Positions 38,889 to 49,979 of a DNA stretch of 64,000 nt are shown piece by piece; position 1 is the stretch's first letter; each line of letters opens with the position of its first letter. The notes below the pieces were generated by a model, which saw only the letters and a list, made by a program, of their open reading frames with translations, had not been told where the DNA came from and made no database searches. The stretch is from assembly GCF_010095445.2 (NCBI RefSeq), contig NZ_WFGV02000015.1:47234-111233 (forward strand), given 5' to 3'. Source of the DNA: Pseudomonas sp. TNT3 (GTDB lineage: Bacteria; Pseudomonadota; Gammaproteobacteria; Pseudomonadales; Pseudomonadaceae). The position numbers and the translations under genes are program-made.

Positions 38889-39107
38889 ATGTATGTCTGC
38901 CTCTGCACTGGCGTCACCGACGGACAAATTCGCGATGCAATCTATGAAGGTTGCTGCAGCTACAAGGAAGTCCGCCAGGCTACCGGCGTAGCCAGTCAAT
39001 GCGGTAAATGCGCCTGCCTTGCCAAGGAGGTGGTGCGTGAAACCCTGACCAAATTGCAAACGGCACAGGCCGCGATACCTTTCCCTGTAGAATTTACTGC
39101 CGCTTAA
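38889..39107 (+). CDS. bfd: Bacterioferritin-associated ferredoxin Bfd
   Basis: Small [2Fe-2S] protein of 72 residues that docks on BfrB and passes electrons to free stored iron. All four cluster Cys are at the known places, Cys4, Cys6, Cys38 and Cys41 (MYVCLC, QCGKC). The ATG at 38889 gives this exact spacing, while the longer frame from 38859 has no ribosome binding site. The promoter carries a Fur-like site, so expression should rise when iron is scarce. bfrB follows after a terminator and is separately controlled. Confidence 0.97.
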   Translation: MYVCLCTGVTDGQIRDAIYEGCCSYKEVRQATGVASQCGKCACLAKEVVRETLTKLQTAQAAIPFPVEFTAA

Positions 39108-39120
39108 AACACCCTATTTA

Positions 39121-39150
39121 AAGAACCGGACTTGATGTCCGGTTTTTTTA
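39121..39150 (+). terminator. Terminator of bfd
   Basis: ACCGGAC and GTCCGGT pair around TTGAT and run into seven T. It separates bfd from bfrB. Confidence 0.93.
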
Positions 39151-39306
39151 TGCCTGCAAATCAATCGCTTAGGCGCCAGACGCGGAACACAAACATTCTT
39201 ATTCCGATTAATTTTCACTTAACTTTCAATAACTTAGGTTTGACACTCTTAATAACGCGGCTCAAACTCTGCCGTATAGACAGTTAATAAAGGGCAGGAC
39301 CCCATC

Positions 39307-39780
39307 ATGAAAGGCGACATTACAGTCATCCAGCATCTCAACAAGATCCTTGCCAATGAGCTGGTCGCGATCAATCAATATTTCCTGCATGCGCGCATGT
39401 ACGAAGATTGGGGCCTGAACAAGCTCGGCAAGCACGAGTACCACGAATCCATCGACGAGATGAAGCACGCGGACAAGCTGATCAAGCGCATCCTGTTCCT
39501 TGAAGGCCTGCCGAACGTCCAGGACCTGGGTAAGCTGCAGATCGGCGAGCACACCCAGGAAATGCTTGAGTGCGACCTGCGTATCGAACGTACCGGTCAC
39601 GCTGATCTGAAAGTAGCGATTGCTCACTGCGAAACCGTAGGTGACTTCGGTAGCCGTGAACTGCTCGAAGATATCCTTGAGTCTGAAGAAGAACATATCG
39701 ACTGGCTGGAAACCCAACTGGGCCTGATCGATAAAGTGGGTCTTGAGAACTATCTGCAATCGCAGATGGGCGAAGAGTAA
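39307..39780 (+). CDS. bfrB: Heme-binding bacterioferritin BfrB
   Basis: Iron-storage 24-mer subunit of 157 residues. Ferroxidase ligands are visible: Glu18 ([10 protein letters not shown]), Glu51 and His54 (DEMKHADK), Glu94, Glu127 and His130 ([10 protein letters not shown]). Met52 in the same DEMKH segment is the heme ligand, which separates it from FtnA-type ferritins. [15 protein letters not shown] matches P. aeruginosa BfrB closely. About 150 bp of AT-richer leader precede it; I see no clear Fur box there. Bfd directly upstream is its partner. Confidence 0.96.
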   Translation: MKGDITVIQHLNKILANELVAINQYFLHARMYEDWGLNKLGKHEYHESIDEMKHADKLIKRILFLEGLPNVQDLGKLQIGEHTQEMLECDLRIERTGHADLKVAIAHCETVGDFGSRELLEDILESEEEHIDWLETQLGLIDKVGLENYLQSQMGEE

Positions 39781-39800
39781 TTAGCGCCCGCTAATCTCAA

Positions 39801-39848
39801 GACAACAAAAAAGCCCCGCTCTCTTTTACAGAGGCGGGGCTTTTTTTA
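39801..39848 (+). terminator. Terminator of bfrB
   Basis: GCCCCGCTCT and AGAGGCGGGGC pair around a short loop with A-run before and T-run after (39813-39847). Confidence 0.9.
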
Positions 39849-39861
39849 TTACACGATCCTA

Positions 39862-39960
39862 TGTAGGAGCGAGCTTGCTCGCGATGGACGTGAGGCACCG
39901 CGTGCATCCAGACAGGACGCGTTATCGTTGACGACCATCGCGAGCAAGCTCGCTCCTACA
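39862..39960. repeat. REP inverted pair
   Basis: TAGGAGCGAGCTTGCTCGCG and its exact inverse (39862-39887, 39935-39960) enclose a 47-bp spacer between the convergent bfrB and grxD genes. Confidence 0.92.
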
Positions 39961-39987
39961 GGTGACTTGTGGTCTCTGCTGAATGTG

Positions 39988-40022
39988 AAAAACCCCCGAA
40001 ACCGTAAGGTACGAGGGCTTTT
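39988..40022 (-). terminator. Probable terminator of grxD
   Basis: On the minus strand CCCTCGTACC and GGTTTCGGGG form an imperfect stem followed by TTTTTC. It lies about 45 bp after the grxD stop. Confidence 0.55.
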
Positions 40023-40067
40023 CGATACAGGGGTTTCGGATTTAACCGACACCGGTATTCAGACCAA

Positions 40068-40409
40068 TCAGGCTTCAGTCTTGTTCGCAGCAGCTGCTTC
40101 GACAGCAGCCTTGATAGTGCTCTGCAACGAACCGTCCGCAGCCATCTCGGTCATGATATCGCTACCGCCGACCAGCTCACCACCGACCCACAGTTGCGGG
40201 AAGGTTGGCCAGTTGGCGTATTTTGGCAGGTTGGTACGGATTTCCGGGTTCTGCAGGATGTCCACGTAGGCGAACTTTTCACCACATGCCATCACAGCCT
40301 GTGCAGCTTTTGCGGAGAAGCCACACTGGGGGGCATTCGGCGAGCCTTTCATGTAAAGCAGAATGGTGTTGTTAGCAATCTGCTCTTTAATCGTTTCGAT
40401 GATATCCAT
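40068..40409 (-). CDS. grxD: Monothiol glutaredoxin GrxD (Grx4)
   Basis: Glutaredoxin of 113 residues with the CGFS active site (about 29-32; QCGFSAKA), which binds a glutathione-ligated [2Fe-2S] cluster and shuttles it between carriers. WPTFPQLWVGGELVGGSDIM is typical of the family. The C-terminal tail is Ala-rich. Nearby bfd, bfrB and the peroxiredoxin form an iron and oxidative-stress neighbourhood, as in P. aeruginosa. Confidence 0.95.
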   Translation of the reverse strand: MDIIETIKEQIANNTILLYMKGSPNAPQCGFSAKAAQAVMACGEKFAYVDILQNPEIRTNLPKYANWPTFPQLWVGGELVGGSDIMTEMAADGSLQSTIKAAVEAAAANKTEA

Positions 40410-40506
40410 GGAGCACCTCGGCTGAACTTTCCGACTCAGAGGTCGGCACGGTGGCGCATTGTAACGGAAACCCGAGCGCTATGCTCGGTCTCCCCGACAG
40501 ACACGA

Positions 40507-42615
40507 TCACGCCGCCACCACGGTCACCGGCACCCCGTTGAGCGCCGCATTACCCGACAATTCGTCGAGCTGGCATTCATCAGTCAGGTCATTGGCGCTG
40601 GAGCCTGGCTGACCACTGGCGATTGTCATCTGCACGCCCGGCCGCGCATGCCCCCACCCGTGGGGCAGGCTGACCACGCCTTTCATCATGTCCAGGCTGG
40701 CAACCACTTCCACTTCGATGACCCCGACCCGAGAACCGACACGCACGCGCTGACCGTCGTCAAGGCCGCGGCTGGCGAGATCCTCAGGGTGCATGAGCAG
40801 TTGATGACGCGGCTTGCCTTTCACCAGTCGGTGATAGTTGTGCATCCACGAGTTGTTGCTGCGCACGTGACGCCGGCCAATCATCAACAACTCATCGGGA
40901 GCAGGCGCCTGCAAGGCTGCAAAGCGTACCAGGTCCGAGAGAATCGCTGGAGGCGCGGCCTGAACACGCTGATTGGCAGTTTTCAAACGCGGCGCCAGGT
41001 TGGATTTCAGGGCACCCAGATCGATACCGTGAGGGTGATCGAACAAAGTCGCCAGCGACAACTTATGCGGCGACGCATCGCCATACGCCCCCATCCGCAA
41101 GCCCCGATCAATCATCTGGGCCGGCGCAATGGTCGGTTTCAGCTCCTTGCCGGTCTTGCTGGCAAAGGCCTTGGCCAACCCGACGAAGATTTCCCAATCG
41201 TGCAAAGCACCTTCAGGCTTGGCGAGAATGGCGCGATTGAACCGACTGACATTGCGCACGGCGAACATGTTGAACGTCGTGTCGTAATGATCGTTTTCCA
41301 GGGCCGAGGTGGAGGGCAGGATCAGGTCGGCATAGCGTGTGGTTTCATTGATGTACAGGTCAATGCTGACCATGAACTCCAGCCCGTCCAGCGCCTGCTC
41401 CAATTGCCGGCCATTGGGCGTGGACAATACCGGATTGCCCGCCACCGTGATCAGCGCGCGTACTTGCCCTTCCCCTTCGGTAAGCATTTCTTCGGCCAAG
41501 GCCGACACCGGCAGCTCGCCAGCGTACTCCGGACGCCCGGAGACACGGCTTTGCCACAGATTGAAATGCCCTCCCGACGTAGATGCCACCAGATCCACGG
41601 CTGGTTCGGTGCAGAGCGCACCACCGACCCGATCAAGATTACCGGTGACCAGATTGATCAATTGCACAAGCCAATGGCACAACGTGCCGAACGCCTGGGT
41701 CGACACGCCCATGCGTCCATAGCAAACAGCCGTAGGTGCCGCAGCAAAATCGCGAGCCAGCTGCCGGATCTGCTCGGCCGGCACCGCGCACAGCGGGCTC
41801 ATGGCCTCGGCGGTGAACCGGCTGACCGCCTCACGCACTTCATCCAGACCGTCCACCGGCAGATGGCTTTCGCAGTCCAGCCCTTCGGCAAACAAGGTGT
41901 TGAGCAACCCGAACAACAACGCCGCATCGCCACCGGGACGCACGAACAGATGCTGATCGGCCATCGCCGCCGTTTCGCTGCGACGCGGATCGACCACCAC
42001 CACTTTGCCGCCCCGTGCCTGAATAGCCTTCAGGCGTTTTTCCACATCCGGCACGGTCATGATGCTGCCATTGGACGCCAGCGGATTGCCGCCAAGGATC
42101 AACATGAAATCGGTGTGATCGATGTCCGGGATCGGCAACAGCAAGCCATGGCCGTACATCAAATGGCTGGTGAGGTGATGCGGTAACTGGTCCACCGACG
42201 TCGCGGAAAACCGGTTTCGGGTTTTCAACAGCCCGAGAAAGTAATTGCTATGGGTCATCAACCCGTAGTTGTGGACGCTGGGGTTGCCTTGGTAGACCGC
42301 CACCGCATTCTGCCCGTGACGCGCCTGAATCGCGGCAAGGCGCTCGGCGATCAGGTTGAAGGCATCTTCCCACTCGATGGGCTGCCATTCACTTCCCACA
42401 CGTTGCATCGGCTGATGCAGGCGGTCCGGATCGTTCTGGATATCCTGCAGCGCAACGGCCTTGGGACAGATGTGACCGCGACTGAACGTGTCCTGCGCAT
42501 CCCCCTTGATCGAGGTAATCTGCACGCCGGCGCCGTCAACGTCGGTGGTTTCGATGGTCAGGCCGCAAATGGCCTCACACAGGTGGCACGCACGGTGATG
42601 GAGAGTCTTGGTCAT
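40507..42615 (-). CDS. Molybdopterin oxidoreductase of the formate dehydrogenase/BisC superfamily, substrate unknown
   Basis: Soluble-looking Mo/W-bis-MGD enzyme of 702 residues with no twin-arginine signal. An N-terminal [4Fe-4S] site has the spacing C-x2-C-x3-C-x32-C (Cys10, 13, 17, 50). Cofactor-binding segments are GGNPLASNGS (about 175), VVDPRRSETA and GHARPGVQM near the end. Where most relatives carry the Mo ligand Cys, Sec or Ser in an ARxCH-type stretch, this protein has SATSVDQLPHH (137-147), so the metal ligand is unclear. No partner subunit or chaperone gene is adjacent; it appears monocistronic. A free-standing reductase or dehydrogenase is the most that can be said. Confidence 0.82.
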   Translation of the reverse strand: MTKTLHHRACHLCEAICGLTIETTDVDGAGVQITSIKGDAQDTFSRGHICPKAVALQDIQNDPDRLHQPMQRVGSEWQPIEWEDAFNLIAERLAAIQARHGQNAVAVYQGNPSVHNYGLMTHSNYFLGLLKTRNRFSATSVDQLPHHLTSHLMYGHGLLLPIPDIDHTDFMLILGGNPLASNGSIMTVPDVEKRLKAIQARGGKVVVVDPRRSETAAMADQHLFVRPGGDAALLFGLLNTLFAEGLDCESHLPVDGLDEVREAVSRFTAEAMSPLCAVPAEQIRQLARDFAAAPTAVCYGRMGVSTQAFGTLCHWLVQLINLVTGNLDRVGGALCTEPAVDLVASTSGGHFNLWQSRVSGRPEYAGELPVSALAEEMLTEGEGQVRALITVAGNPVLSTPNGRQLEQALDGLEFMVSIDLYINETTRYADLILPSTSALENDHYDTTFNMFAVRNVSRFNRAILAKPEGALHDWEIFVGLAKAFASKTGKELKPTIAPAQMIDRGLRMGAYGDASPHKLSLATLFDHPHGIDLGALKSNLAPRLKTANQRVQAAPPAILSDLVRFAALQAPAPDELLMIGRRHVRSNNSWMHNYHRLVKGKPRHQLLMHPEDLASRGLDDGQRVRVGSRVGVIEVEVVASLDMMKGVVSLPHGWGHARPGVQMTIASGQPGSSANDLTDECQLDELSGNAALNGVPVTVVAA

Positions 42616-42775
42616 GGCCAGTCTCTGTTTTGTTCTGAGCGGGCAATAACGGCCGCGGGAACAAAACTATGGCGCCAGACCCGCGAGTGCGCCAGCGACG
42701 TTCGTCTTGTGAATCGGCGGCCATCAGGCCAGCCGATGAGCGCCACTGATCAGCGCGACTGACCCTTCATGCAGA

Positions 42776-43066
42776 TCAGTTCGGTGGAAGCCTGGGGGGT
42801 GCCTGCAGCTGGATCTCCTGGACGGTCTCGATCTGCTCCTGGGCGACATGCACCCCCGTGAGTTCACCGATCAGGCGCCAATGCTCGTCCAGTCCGGTAC
42901 TGATGGTGGCCATGCGATCGATCATGCGCCTGCCGGCTGCTTTTGTGACTTCGTCATGGCTGCGCATCAACTCGAAGGACATCGAGGTCATAGAGGCCGT
43001 GAGATGGGTCAGTGAGCGGGCCGTGAGGCTGAGTAATTCCATTAATTGCTGTTCTTTCGATTCCAT
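42776..43066 (-). CDS. Small helical protein of unknown function
   Basis: Ninety-six residues, almost wholly amphipathic helix (MESKEQQLMELLSLTARSL at the start) with a Pro-rich end (APPRLPPN), and no membrane or Cys-rich segment. AGGAAGC precedes the chosen ATG at 43066; a longer frame to 43243 is unlikely because it runs through the argF leader. A gene of this kind precedes argF in P. aeruginosa from memory. It might be a phasin-like or regulatory protein; I cannot assign a role. Confidence 0.65.
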   Translation of the reverse strand: MESKEQQLMELLSLTARSLTHLTASMTSMSFELMRSHDEVTKAAGRRMIDRMATISTGLDEHWRLIGELTGVHVAQEQIETVQEIQLQAPPRLPPN

Positions 43067-43333
43067 TCCGGAAGCTTCCTGCGTCGCTCGAAAGGTAGTT
43101 ATAACCCAGCACTTTGCTTTAGCAAATGTTTCAGACGAGACACAGGCTCCATACGCCTTGCCGAATGACAGGTCGCAAACCGACCGGCGATGCCCCTCTG
43201 CCCGCCCTGCAAGATTGCAAAGCCCCGCAAGCACAGTGTACAAATGGCGGGCTGCTGTCAGGAAACAGGCTTCAAAAGCGCTACTGCGGTCTCCCCGTAG
43301 CCCCTCTGAAATCCCCTAAAAACCGTAGCCCTA

Positions 43334-43349
43334 TTGGTAAGACGCGACA
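43334..43349. promoter_or_regulatory. Candidate ArgR site in the argF leader
   Basis: On the minus strand TGTCGC-GTCTTACC-AA fits the pseudomonad ArgR half-site TGTCGC-N8-AA exactly. It lies about 127 bp before the argF start. A weaker related stretch occurs at about 43358-43375. The 400-bp region from 43067 to 43475 otherwise holds no gene. Confidence 0.55.
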
Positions 43350-43475
43350 TTTAATTATAAGATCGCGCCTTCCCCTATTTCGTCGCCCCGTGCGGCTTAC
43401 GCCGCAGGTCTCGCCCGTTTTTCAGTTAAACAAGGCTTTGAGTATCTGCGGTCTGTTGCAAAAAGGTAGTCAATG

Positions 43476-44396
43476 ATGAGCGCAAGGCACTTTCTCTCCC
43501 TGATGGATTGCACGCCCGAAGAGCTAATCAGCGTGATCCGTCGAGGCGTTGAGCTCAAGGACCTGCGTAACCGCGGCGTACTGTTCGAGCCTCTGAAAAA
43601 CCGCGTTCTCGGGATGATTTTCGAGAAGTCCTCGACCCGTACCCGTATTTCCTTCGAAGCCGGCATGATCCAGCTCGGTGGCCAGGCGATTTTTCTGTCG
43701 CCCCGTGACACCCAACTGGGTCGTGGCGAGCCGATCGGTGATGCCGCCATTGTGATGTCGAGCATGCTCGATGCCGTGATGATCCGTACGTTTTCCCACA
43801 GCACCCTGACCGAATTCGCTGCCAACTCCCGTGTTCCGCTGATCAACGGCCTGTCCGATGACCTGCACCCGTGCCAGTTGCTGGCCGACATGCAGACGTT
43901 CCTCGAACACCGTGGCTCGATCCAGGGCAAGACCGTGGCCTGGATCGGCGACGGCAACAACATGTGCAACAGCTATATAGAAGCGGCGATCCAGTTCGAC
44001 TTCCAGTTGCGCGTTGCCTGCCCGGAAGGTTTCGAGCCTAACGCTGAATTCGTGGCCAAGGCCGGCGATCGTGTGACCATCGTCCGCGATCCGAAAGACG
44101 CCGTGCGCGGTGCACATTTGGTGAGTACCGACGTCTGGACCTCCATGGGCCAGGAAGAAGAGACCGCCAAGCGCCTGAAGCTGTTCGCACCGTTCCAGGT
44201 CAACCGGGCCTTGCTCGACCTGGCCGCTCCGGACGTCTTGTTCATGCATTGCCTTCCCGCTCACCGTGGCGAAGAAATCAGCCTCGACCTGCTCGACGAC
44301 AAGCGCTCCGTGGCCTGGGATCAGGCCGAAAATCGTCTGCACGCACAAAAGGCCTTGCTTGAGTTTCTCGTCCCGCCTTCGTACCACCACGCATGA
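43476..44396 (+). CDS. argF: Ornithine carbamoyltransferase, anabolic
   Basis: Cytoplasmic enzyme of 306 residues making citrulline from ornithine and carbamoyl phosphate. STRTR (about 54-58) binds carbamoyl phosphate, LHPCQ and HCLPAHRG (about 262) complete the site. The sequence is nearly identical in layout to P. aeruginosa ArgF. ATG 43476 (MSARHF) is chosen over the adjoining ATG 43473; AAGGTAG serves either. Candidate ArgR site upstream fits arginine control. The stop overlaps the next start (ATGA). Confidence 0.96.
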   Translation: MSARHFLSLMDCTPEELISVIRRGVELKDLRNRGVLFEPLKNRVLGMIFEKSSTRTRISFEAGMIQLGGQAIFLSPRDTQLGRGEPIGDAAIVMSSMLDAVMIRTFSHSTLTEFAANSRVPLINGLSDDLHPCQLLADMQTFLEHRGSIQGKTVAWIGDGNNMCNSYIEAAIQFDFQLRVACPEGFEPNAEFVAKAGDRVTIVRDPKDAVRGAHLVSTDVWTSMGQEEETAKRLKLFAPFQVNRALLDLAAPDVLFMHCLPAHRGEEISLDLLDDKRSVAWDQAENRLHAQKALLEFLVPPSYHHA

Positions 44397-45502
44397 GCCA
44401 GCCATTACTGCTTAACCTGCGCAACCTCGCCTGCGGCTATCAAGATCAGCGCGTGGTACAGAATCTCAATCTGCATTTGAACGCGGGTGATATCGGCTGC
44501 CTGCTCGGCTCTTCGGGTTGCGGCAAGACCACCACCTTGCGTGCCATTGCCGGGTTCGAACCGGTGCATGAAGGTGAAATCCAACTGGCCGGAGAGACGA
44601 TCTCCAGCGCCGGTTTCACGCTTGCGCCAGAGAAACGCCGTATCGGCATGGTGTTCCAGGACTACGCACTGTTTCCGCATTTGAGCGTGGCCGAAAACAT
44701 CGCATTCGGCATCCGCAAGCACCCGCAGAAAGAACGCGTCACCGAAGAATTGCTCGAACTGGTGAACCTGAAGAATCTCGGCAAGCGCTTTCCCCATGAG
44801 TTGTCCGGTGGTCAGCAACAACGCGTGGCCCTGGCCCGCGCACTAGCGCCGGAGCCGCAATTGTTGCTGCTCGATGAACCGTTCTCCAACCTCGATGGCG
44901 AGTTGCGCCGCAAGCTCAGCCATGAAGTGCGCGACATTCTCAAGGCTCGCGGCACCAGCGCCATCCTGGTCACCCATGATCAGGAAGAAGCCTTTGCAGT
45001 GAGCGATCACGTCGGGGTTTTCAAAGAGGGTCGCCTGGAACAATGGGACACGCCCTACAACCTGTATCACGAGCCGCTGACGCCCTTCGTTGCCAGTTTC
45101 ATCGGTCAGGGTTACTTCATTCGCGGGCAGCTGAACAGCCCGGAATCGGTGCAGACCGAACTGGGTGAACTGCGCGGCAACCGCGCCTACACCTGGCCGG
45201 TAGGTGGCGCGGTCGATGTGCTGCTGCGTCCAGACGATATCGTTTATGCACCGGACAGCGCCCTGAAAGCACGCATCACTGGCAAGACCTTCCTCGGCGC
45301 ATCAACCTTGTATCGGTTGCAGCTACCGACCGGCACGCAGCTGGAATCGATCTTCCCAAGTCACGCGGATCATCTGGTCGGTGCCGAAGTGGGCATTCGC
45401 GTTGCGGCCGAACACCTGGTGTTGTTCCAGGCAACCGGTAGCACCGCGGCGCAGATACCGGCAGTCGAGTCAGGCGTCCGCCGGTACAGCACAACCAGCT
45501 GA
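44393..45502 (+). CDS. Orphan ABC transporter ATPase (FbpC/PotA-like)
   Basis: ATP-binding subunit of 369 residues. Walker A is [10 protein letters not shown] (about 38-47), signature LSGGQQQR (about 141), Walker B LLLLDEP, and a C-terminal TOBE-like regulatory domain (about 245-355). It resembles the ferric-iron/polyamine importer ATPases, but no permease or binding-protein gene is adjacent. Its start overlaps the argF stop by 4 bp, so it is coupled to arginine synthesis in transcript. The real partner is unknown; a polyamine or arginine link would be a guess from position. Confidence 0.88.
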   Translation: MSQPLLLNLRNLACGYQDQRVVQNLNLHLNAGDIGCLLGSSGCGKTTTLRAIAGFEPVHEGEIQLAGETISSAGFTLAPEKRRIGMVFQDYALFPHLSVAENIAFGIRKHPQKERVTEELLELVNLKNLGKRFPHELSGGQQQRVALARALAPEPQLLLLDEPFSNLDGELRRKLSHEVRDILKARGTSAILVTHDQEEAFAVSDHVGVFKEGRLEQWDTPYNLYHEPLTPFVASFIGQGYFIRGQLNSPESVQTELGELRGNRAYTWPVGGAVDVLLRPDDIVYAPDSALKARITGKTFLGASTLYRLQLPTGTQLESIFPSHADHLVGAEVGIRVAAEHLVLFQATGSTAAQIPAVESGVRRYSTTS

Positions 45503-45519
45503 CATCTGTAGATCTAAAC

Positions 45520-45608
45520 TGTGGGAGTGAGCCTGCTCGCGATGACGGTGCTTCAGTCAATGATTTGTCGACTGACAGTACGCCATCGCGAACAGGCTCA
45601 CTCCCACA
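45520..45608. repeat. REP inverted pair
   Basis: GTGGGAGTGAGCCTGCTCGC and its inverse (45520-45544, 45584-45608) separate the convergent ABC ATPase and ybaK genes. No T-run terminator is seen, so the REP may be the transcript end. Confidence 0.88.
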
Positions 45609-45636
45609 ATGGATTTGGGCGCATGCCCATTCCAAG

Positions 45637-46107
45637 TTATGCCCTGCCGATATCCGCAAACGTCGCTTGGGTATGCTCCGCCAGCACCGCAGGCGCAAGC
45701 ACCACTTCAAGCCCCCTTCGCCCCGCACTGACAAAAATACTCGCAAACGGCTGGGCCGAATTGTCGATAAACGTGCGCAGGCGTTTCTTCTGCCCTAACG
45801 GACTGATGCCACCCAGCAGATAACCCGTCGACCGCTGAGCCGCCGCCGGGTCCGCCATCTCGACTTTCTTTACCCCCGCCGCATGTGCCAACCCTTTCAA
45901 ATCAAGACTGCCAACGACGGGCACTACAGCCACCAGTAACTCACCCTTCTCACTGGCCGCCAGCAAAGTCTTGAACACCTGTGCCGGGTCGAGCCCCAGC
46001 TTCTCCGCAGCCTCCAATCCATAAGACGCAGCCTTGGGATCATGTTCGTAACTGTGCACGCGATGTTCGGCTCGAACTTTTTTCAACAAATCCAATGCGG
46101 GGGTCAT
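45637..46107 (-). CDS. ybaK: Cys-tRNA(Pro) deacylase YbaK
   Basis: Editing enzyme of 156 residues that hydrolyses Cys mischarged on tRNA-Pro. The fold marks are [41 protein letters not shown] and the catalytic-side GQKKRL. Full length for the family. It is alone and convergent with the upstream operon; glpF lies on the other side, divergent. Confidence 0.93.
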   Translation of the reverse strand: MTPALDLLKKVRAEHRVHSYEHDPKAASYGLEAAEKLGLDPAQVFKTLLAASEKGELLVAVVPVVGSLDLKGLAHAAGVKKVEMADPAAAQRSTGYLLGGISPLGQKKRLRTFIDNSAQPFASIFVSAGRRGLEVVLAPAVLAEHTQATFADIGRA

Positions 46108-46330
46108 GACAGCTCCAGACTGGTCGGCGATACAAAAATATCGTGCTGGATTCTAGGCCATTGACCCGTAAAAGGCTCTATCTCAGCCCCGTTTCATTGG
46201 ACTTGCCACTCATTTTACCGTCCGTCCACATTAAGCCTGCGCCGTGAACAATAGGATCATTCACCTGACTAATAGTTGAAATGTGACCGACGGTTCACTT
46301 TCGACCTTTGACAGCAGTGTTTCTTGTCTA

Positions 46331-46354
46331 TATTTTTTCGAATACGAATACGGC
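46331..46354 (+). promoter_or_regulatory. Candidate GlpR operator of glpF
   Basis: TTCG-AATA-CGAA (46337-46348) in an AT-rich flank (TTTTTTCGAATACGAATACG) matches the half-site plan TTCG-N4-CGAA of the E. coli GlpR operator. It lies about 55 bp before glpF. The remaining 46108-46330 leader holds only the divergent ybaK start and no gene. Confidence 0.6.
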
Positions 46355-46403
46355 AAGAATATTCCTTCGCAGCACCCAGACAAAAACAACAACGAGGTTT
46401 TCA

Positions 46404-47255
46404 ATGACAACTGCTTTACAACAACCGCCACTCTCGAGCCAGTGCATGGCCGAGTTTCTGGGTACTGCCCTGCTTATCTTTTTCGGCACCGGTTGTGTGG
46501 CTGCACTCAAGGTTGCAGGTGCCAGCTTTGGCTTGTGGGAAATCAGCATCATCTGGGGTGTTGGCGTGAGCATGGCGATCTACATGACCGCCGGGGTTTC
46601 AGGCGCGCACCTCAACCCGGCCGTCAGTATTGCGCTGTGCATGTTCACCGACTTCGAAAAGCGCAAACTGCCGTTCTATATCCTGGCTCAGGTAGCGGGC
46701 GCCTTCTGTGGGGCCTTGTTGGTTTACACGCTCTACAGCAATTTATTCTTCGATTACGAACAAACGCACCATATGGTGCGCGGCACCCAGGCCAGTCTTG
46801 AATTGGCCTCAGTGTTTTCCACGTTCCCGCACCCAGCCCTGTCCACAGCCCAGGCGTTTCTGGTTGAAATGATCATTACGGCCATTCTGATGGGCGTGAT
46901 CATGTCCCTGACCGACGATAACAACGGCTTGCCCAAAGGGCCGTTGGCACCCTTGCTGATCGGTTTGCTGATTGCAGTGATCGGCAGTTCGATGGGGCCT
47001 TTGACCGGTTTTGCGATGAATCCGGCGCGCGACTTCGGGCCCAAGCTGATGACTTTCTTTACGGGCTGGGGTGAGATTTCCTTAACCGGCGGGCGCGACA
47101 TCCCTTACTTCCTGATTCCGGTTTTTGCACCGATCGTCGGTGCCTGCCTCGGTGCTGCAGCTTATCGCGGGCTGATTGCCCGGCATTTGCCCGGCACCCA
47201 ACCTGCTACAAAGGACGCAGCACCGGCCATTGACGGCAAACCACGAACTTCTTGA
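46404..47255 (+). CDS. glpF: Glycerol facilitator GlpF
   Basis: Aquaglyceroporin of 283 residues in the inner membrane. Both half-helix signatures are visible, HLNPAVS (about 71-77) and MNPARDFGPK (about 207-216); the Asp after NPAR marks glycerol-type channels. Six membrane helices fit. The start is ATG 46404 with GAGG; frames further upstream lack a site. A GlpR-type operator sits before it. The tail after the last helix is Pro/Ala-rich. glpK follows after 75 bp. Confidence 0.95.
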   Translation: MTTALQQPPLSSQCMAEFLGTALLIFFGTGCVAALKVAGASFGLWEISIIWGVGVSMAIYMTAGVSGAHLNPAVSIALCMFTDFEKRKLPFYILAQVAGAFCGALLVYTLYSNLFFDYEQTHHMVRGTQASLELASVFSTFPHPALSTAQAFLVEMIITAILMGVIMSLTDDNNGLPKGPLAPLLIGLLIAVIGSSMGPLTGFAMNPARDFGPKLMTFFTGWGEISLTGGRDIPYFLIPVFAPIVGACLGAAAYRGLIARHLPGTQPATKDAAPAIDGKPRTS

Positions 47256-47297
47256 TACCGTAGGCGCGTGATCCTGCCAATCTGGTCCCGCGCCTGA

Positions 47298-48836
<1,539 letters not shown>

Positions 48837-48931
48837 GCCCGTCTTGCGAGAGGATTAGGGTTGTAACTGGTCGGGAGCAGATTCCTGCGGCATCATGGGC
48901 AAATTTTGCATGGCAGCCCAAAGGAAGCCCA

Positions 48932-49687
48932 ATGAATCTGCCTCCCCGTCAGCAGCAAATCCTCGAACTGGTCCGTGAACGCGGCTACGTGAGTATCGAG
49001 GAACTGGCCACGCTGTTCGTCGTTACACCGCAGACTATTCGCCGCGATATCAATCAGCTCGCGGAAGCCAATCTGTTGCGTCGCTACCACGGCGGCGCAG
49101 CCTATGATTCCAGTGTCGAAAACACCGCCTACGCCATGCGCGCCGATCAGATGCGCGATGAAAAGCAGCGTATCGGCGAAGCCATTGCGGCGCAGATCCC
49201 CGACCACGCCTCGCTGTTCATCAACATCGGTACCACCACCGAGTCGATCGCCAGGGCGTTGCTCAATCATAATCACCTCAAGATCATCACCAACAACCTG
49301 CATGTAGCCTCCATGCTCAGCGCCAAGGACGATTTCGACGTCCTGCTGACCGGTGGCAATGTGCGGCGCGACGGTGGTGTGGTCGGCCAGGCCAGCGTCG
49401 ATTTCATCAACCAGTTCAAGGTCGACTTTGCGCTGGTCGGCATCAGCGGCATCGATGAGGACGGCAGCCTGCTGGACTTCGATTATCAGGAAGTGCGCGT
49501 GTCCCAGGCGATCATCGCCAATGCGCGGCAGGTGATTCTGGCGGCTGACTCCAGCAAATTCGGGCGCAACGCCATGATTCGTCTGGGCCCGATCAGCCTG
49601 ATCGATTGCCTGGTCACTGATCAGCAGCCGGTGCCGGCGCTGGCGCAGTTGTTGAGTCAGCACAAGATTCGGCTGGAAGTGGTTTAA
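48932..49687 (+). CDS. glpR: DeoR-family repressor GlpR
   Basis: Glycerol-3-phosphate-responsive repressor of 251 residues. The N-terminal winged helix (about 6-58) has [28 protein letters not shown], and the sugar-phosphate sensor domain contains [14 protein letters not shown] and [12 protein letters not shown]. It lies between glpK and glpD, whose upstream regions contain matching half-sites. The A/T-poor leader of 94 bp has no obvious own operator. Confidence 0.95.
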   Translation: MNLPPRQQQILELVRERGYVSIEELATLFVVTPQTIRRDINQLAEANLLRRYHGGAAYDSSVENTAYAMRADQMRDEKQRIGEAIAAQIPDHASLFINIGTTTESIARALLNHNHLKIITNNLHVASMLSAKDDFDVLLTGGNVRRDGGVVGQASVDFINQFKVDFALVGISGIDEDGSLLDFDYQEVRVSQAIIANARQVILAADSSKFGRNAMIRLGPISLIDCLVTDQQPVPALAQLLSQHKIRLEVV

Positions 49688-49713
49688 CCCCTTTGCGCCT
49701 GTTGAAGAAACCC

Positions 49714-49810
49714 TGTGGCGAGGGATTTATCTGTGGCGAGGGGATTTATCCCCGTTGGGCGCGAAGCGGCCCCTGAAAGTTGCACTACGGGGATAAATCC
49801 CCTCGCCACA
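49714..49810. repeat. Inverted repeat (GGCGAGGGGATTTATCCCC type) with a partial duplication
   Basis: GTGGCGAGGGGATTTATCCC and its inverse (49732-49757, 49789-49810) flank a hairpin loop. An extra left copy lacking one G lies directly before it (49714-49732), suggesting a recent tandem slip. Confidence 0.85.
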
Positions 49811-49925
49811 TTTGTTATTCGCACCCTCTAAATGTTCGTAAATTTTCCTTTCACAGCCCTTCGATGAGTATTTTCAATCGAAGTTGACTGGCTGTGCGCG
49901 TCTTTATGGGCTACCATTTTCGCAA

Positions 49926-49944
49926 ATGAACATTAATGTTCGAA
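49926..49944 (+). promoter_or_regulatory. GlpR-like half-sites before glpD
   Basis: GAACATTAATGTTC is a perfect 14-bp dyad at 49928-49941, continued by CGAA on the right; AATGTTCG also occurs at 49831-49838. The halves equal the E. coli GlpR half-site AATGTTCG, but here they are everted. It lies about 40 bp before the chosen glpD start. Confidence 0.5.
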
Positions 49945-49979
49945 TTCCAATACAGAAAATCAAAGCCCGAGGCCAGCCG

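Noticed and set aside
40648..42186. 512-residue plus-strand frame opposite the molybdopterin gene
   Set aside because: His/Gln/Arg-rich antisense shadow with no initiation signal.
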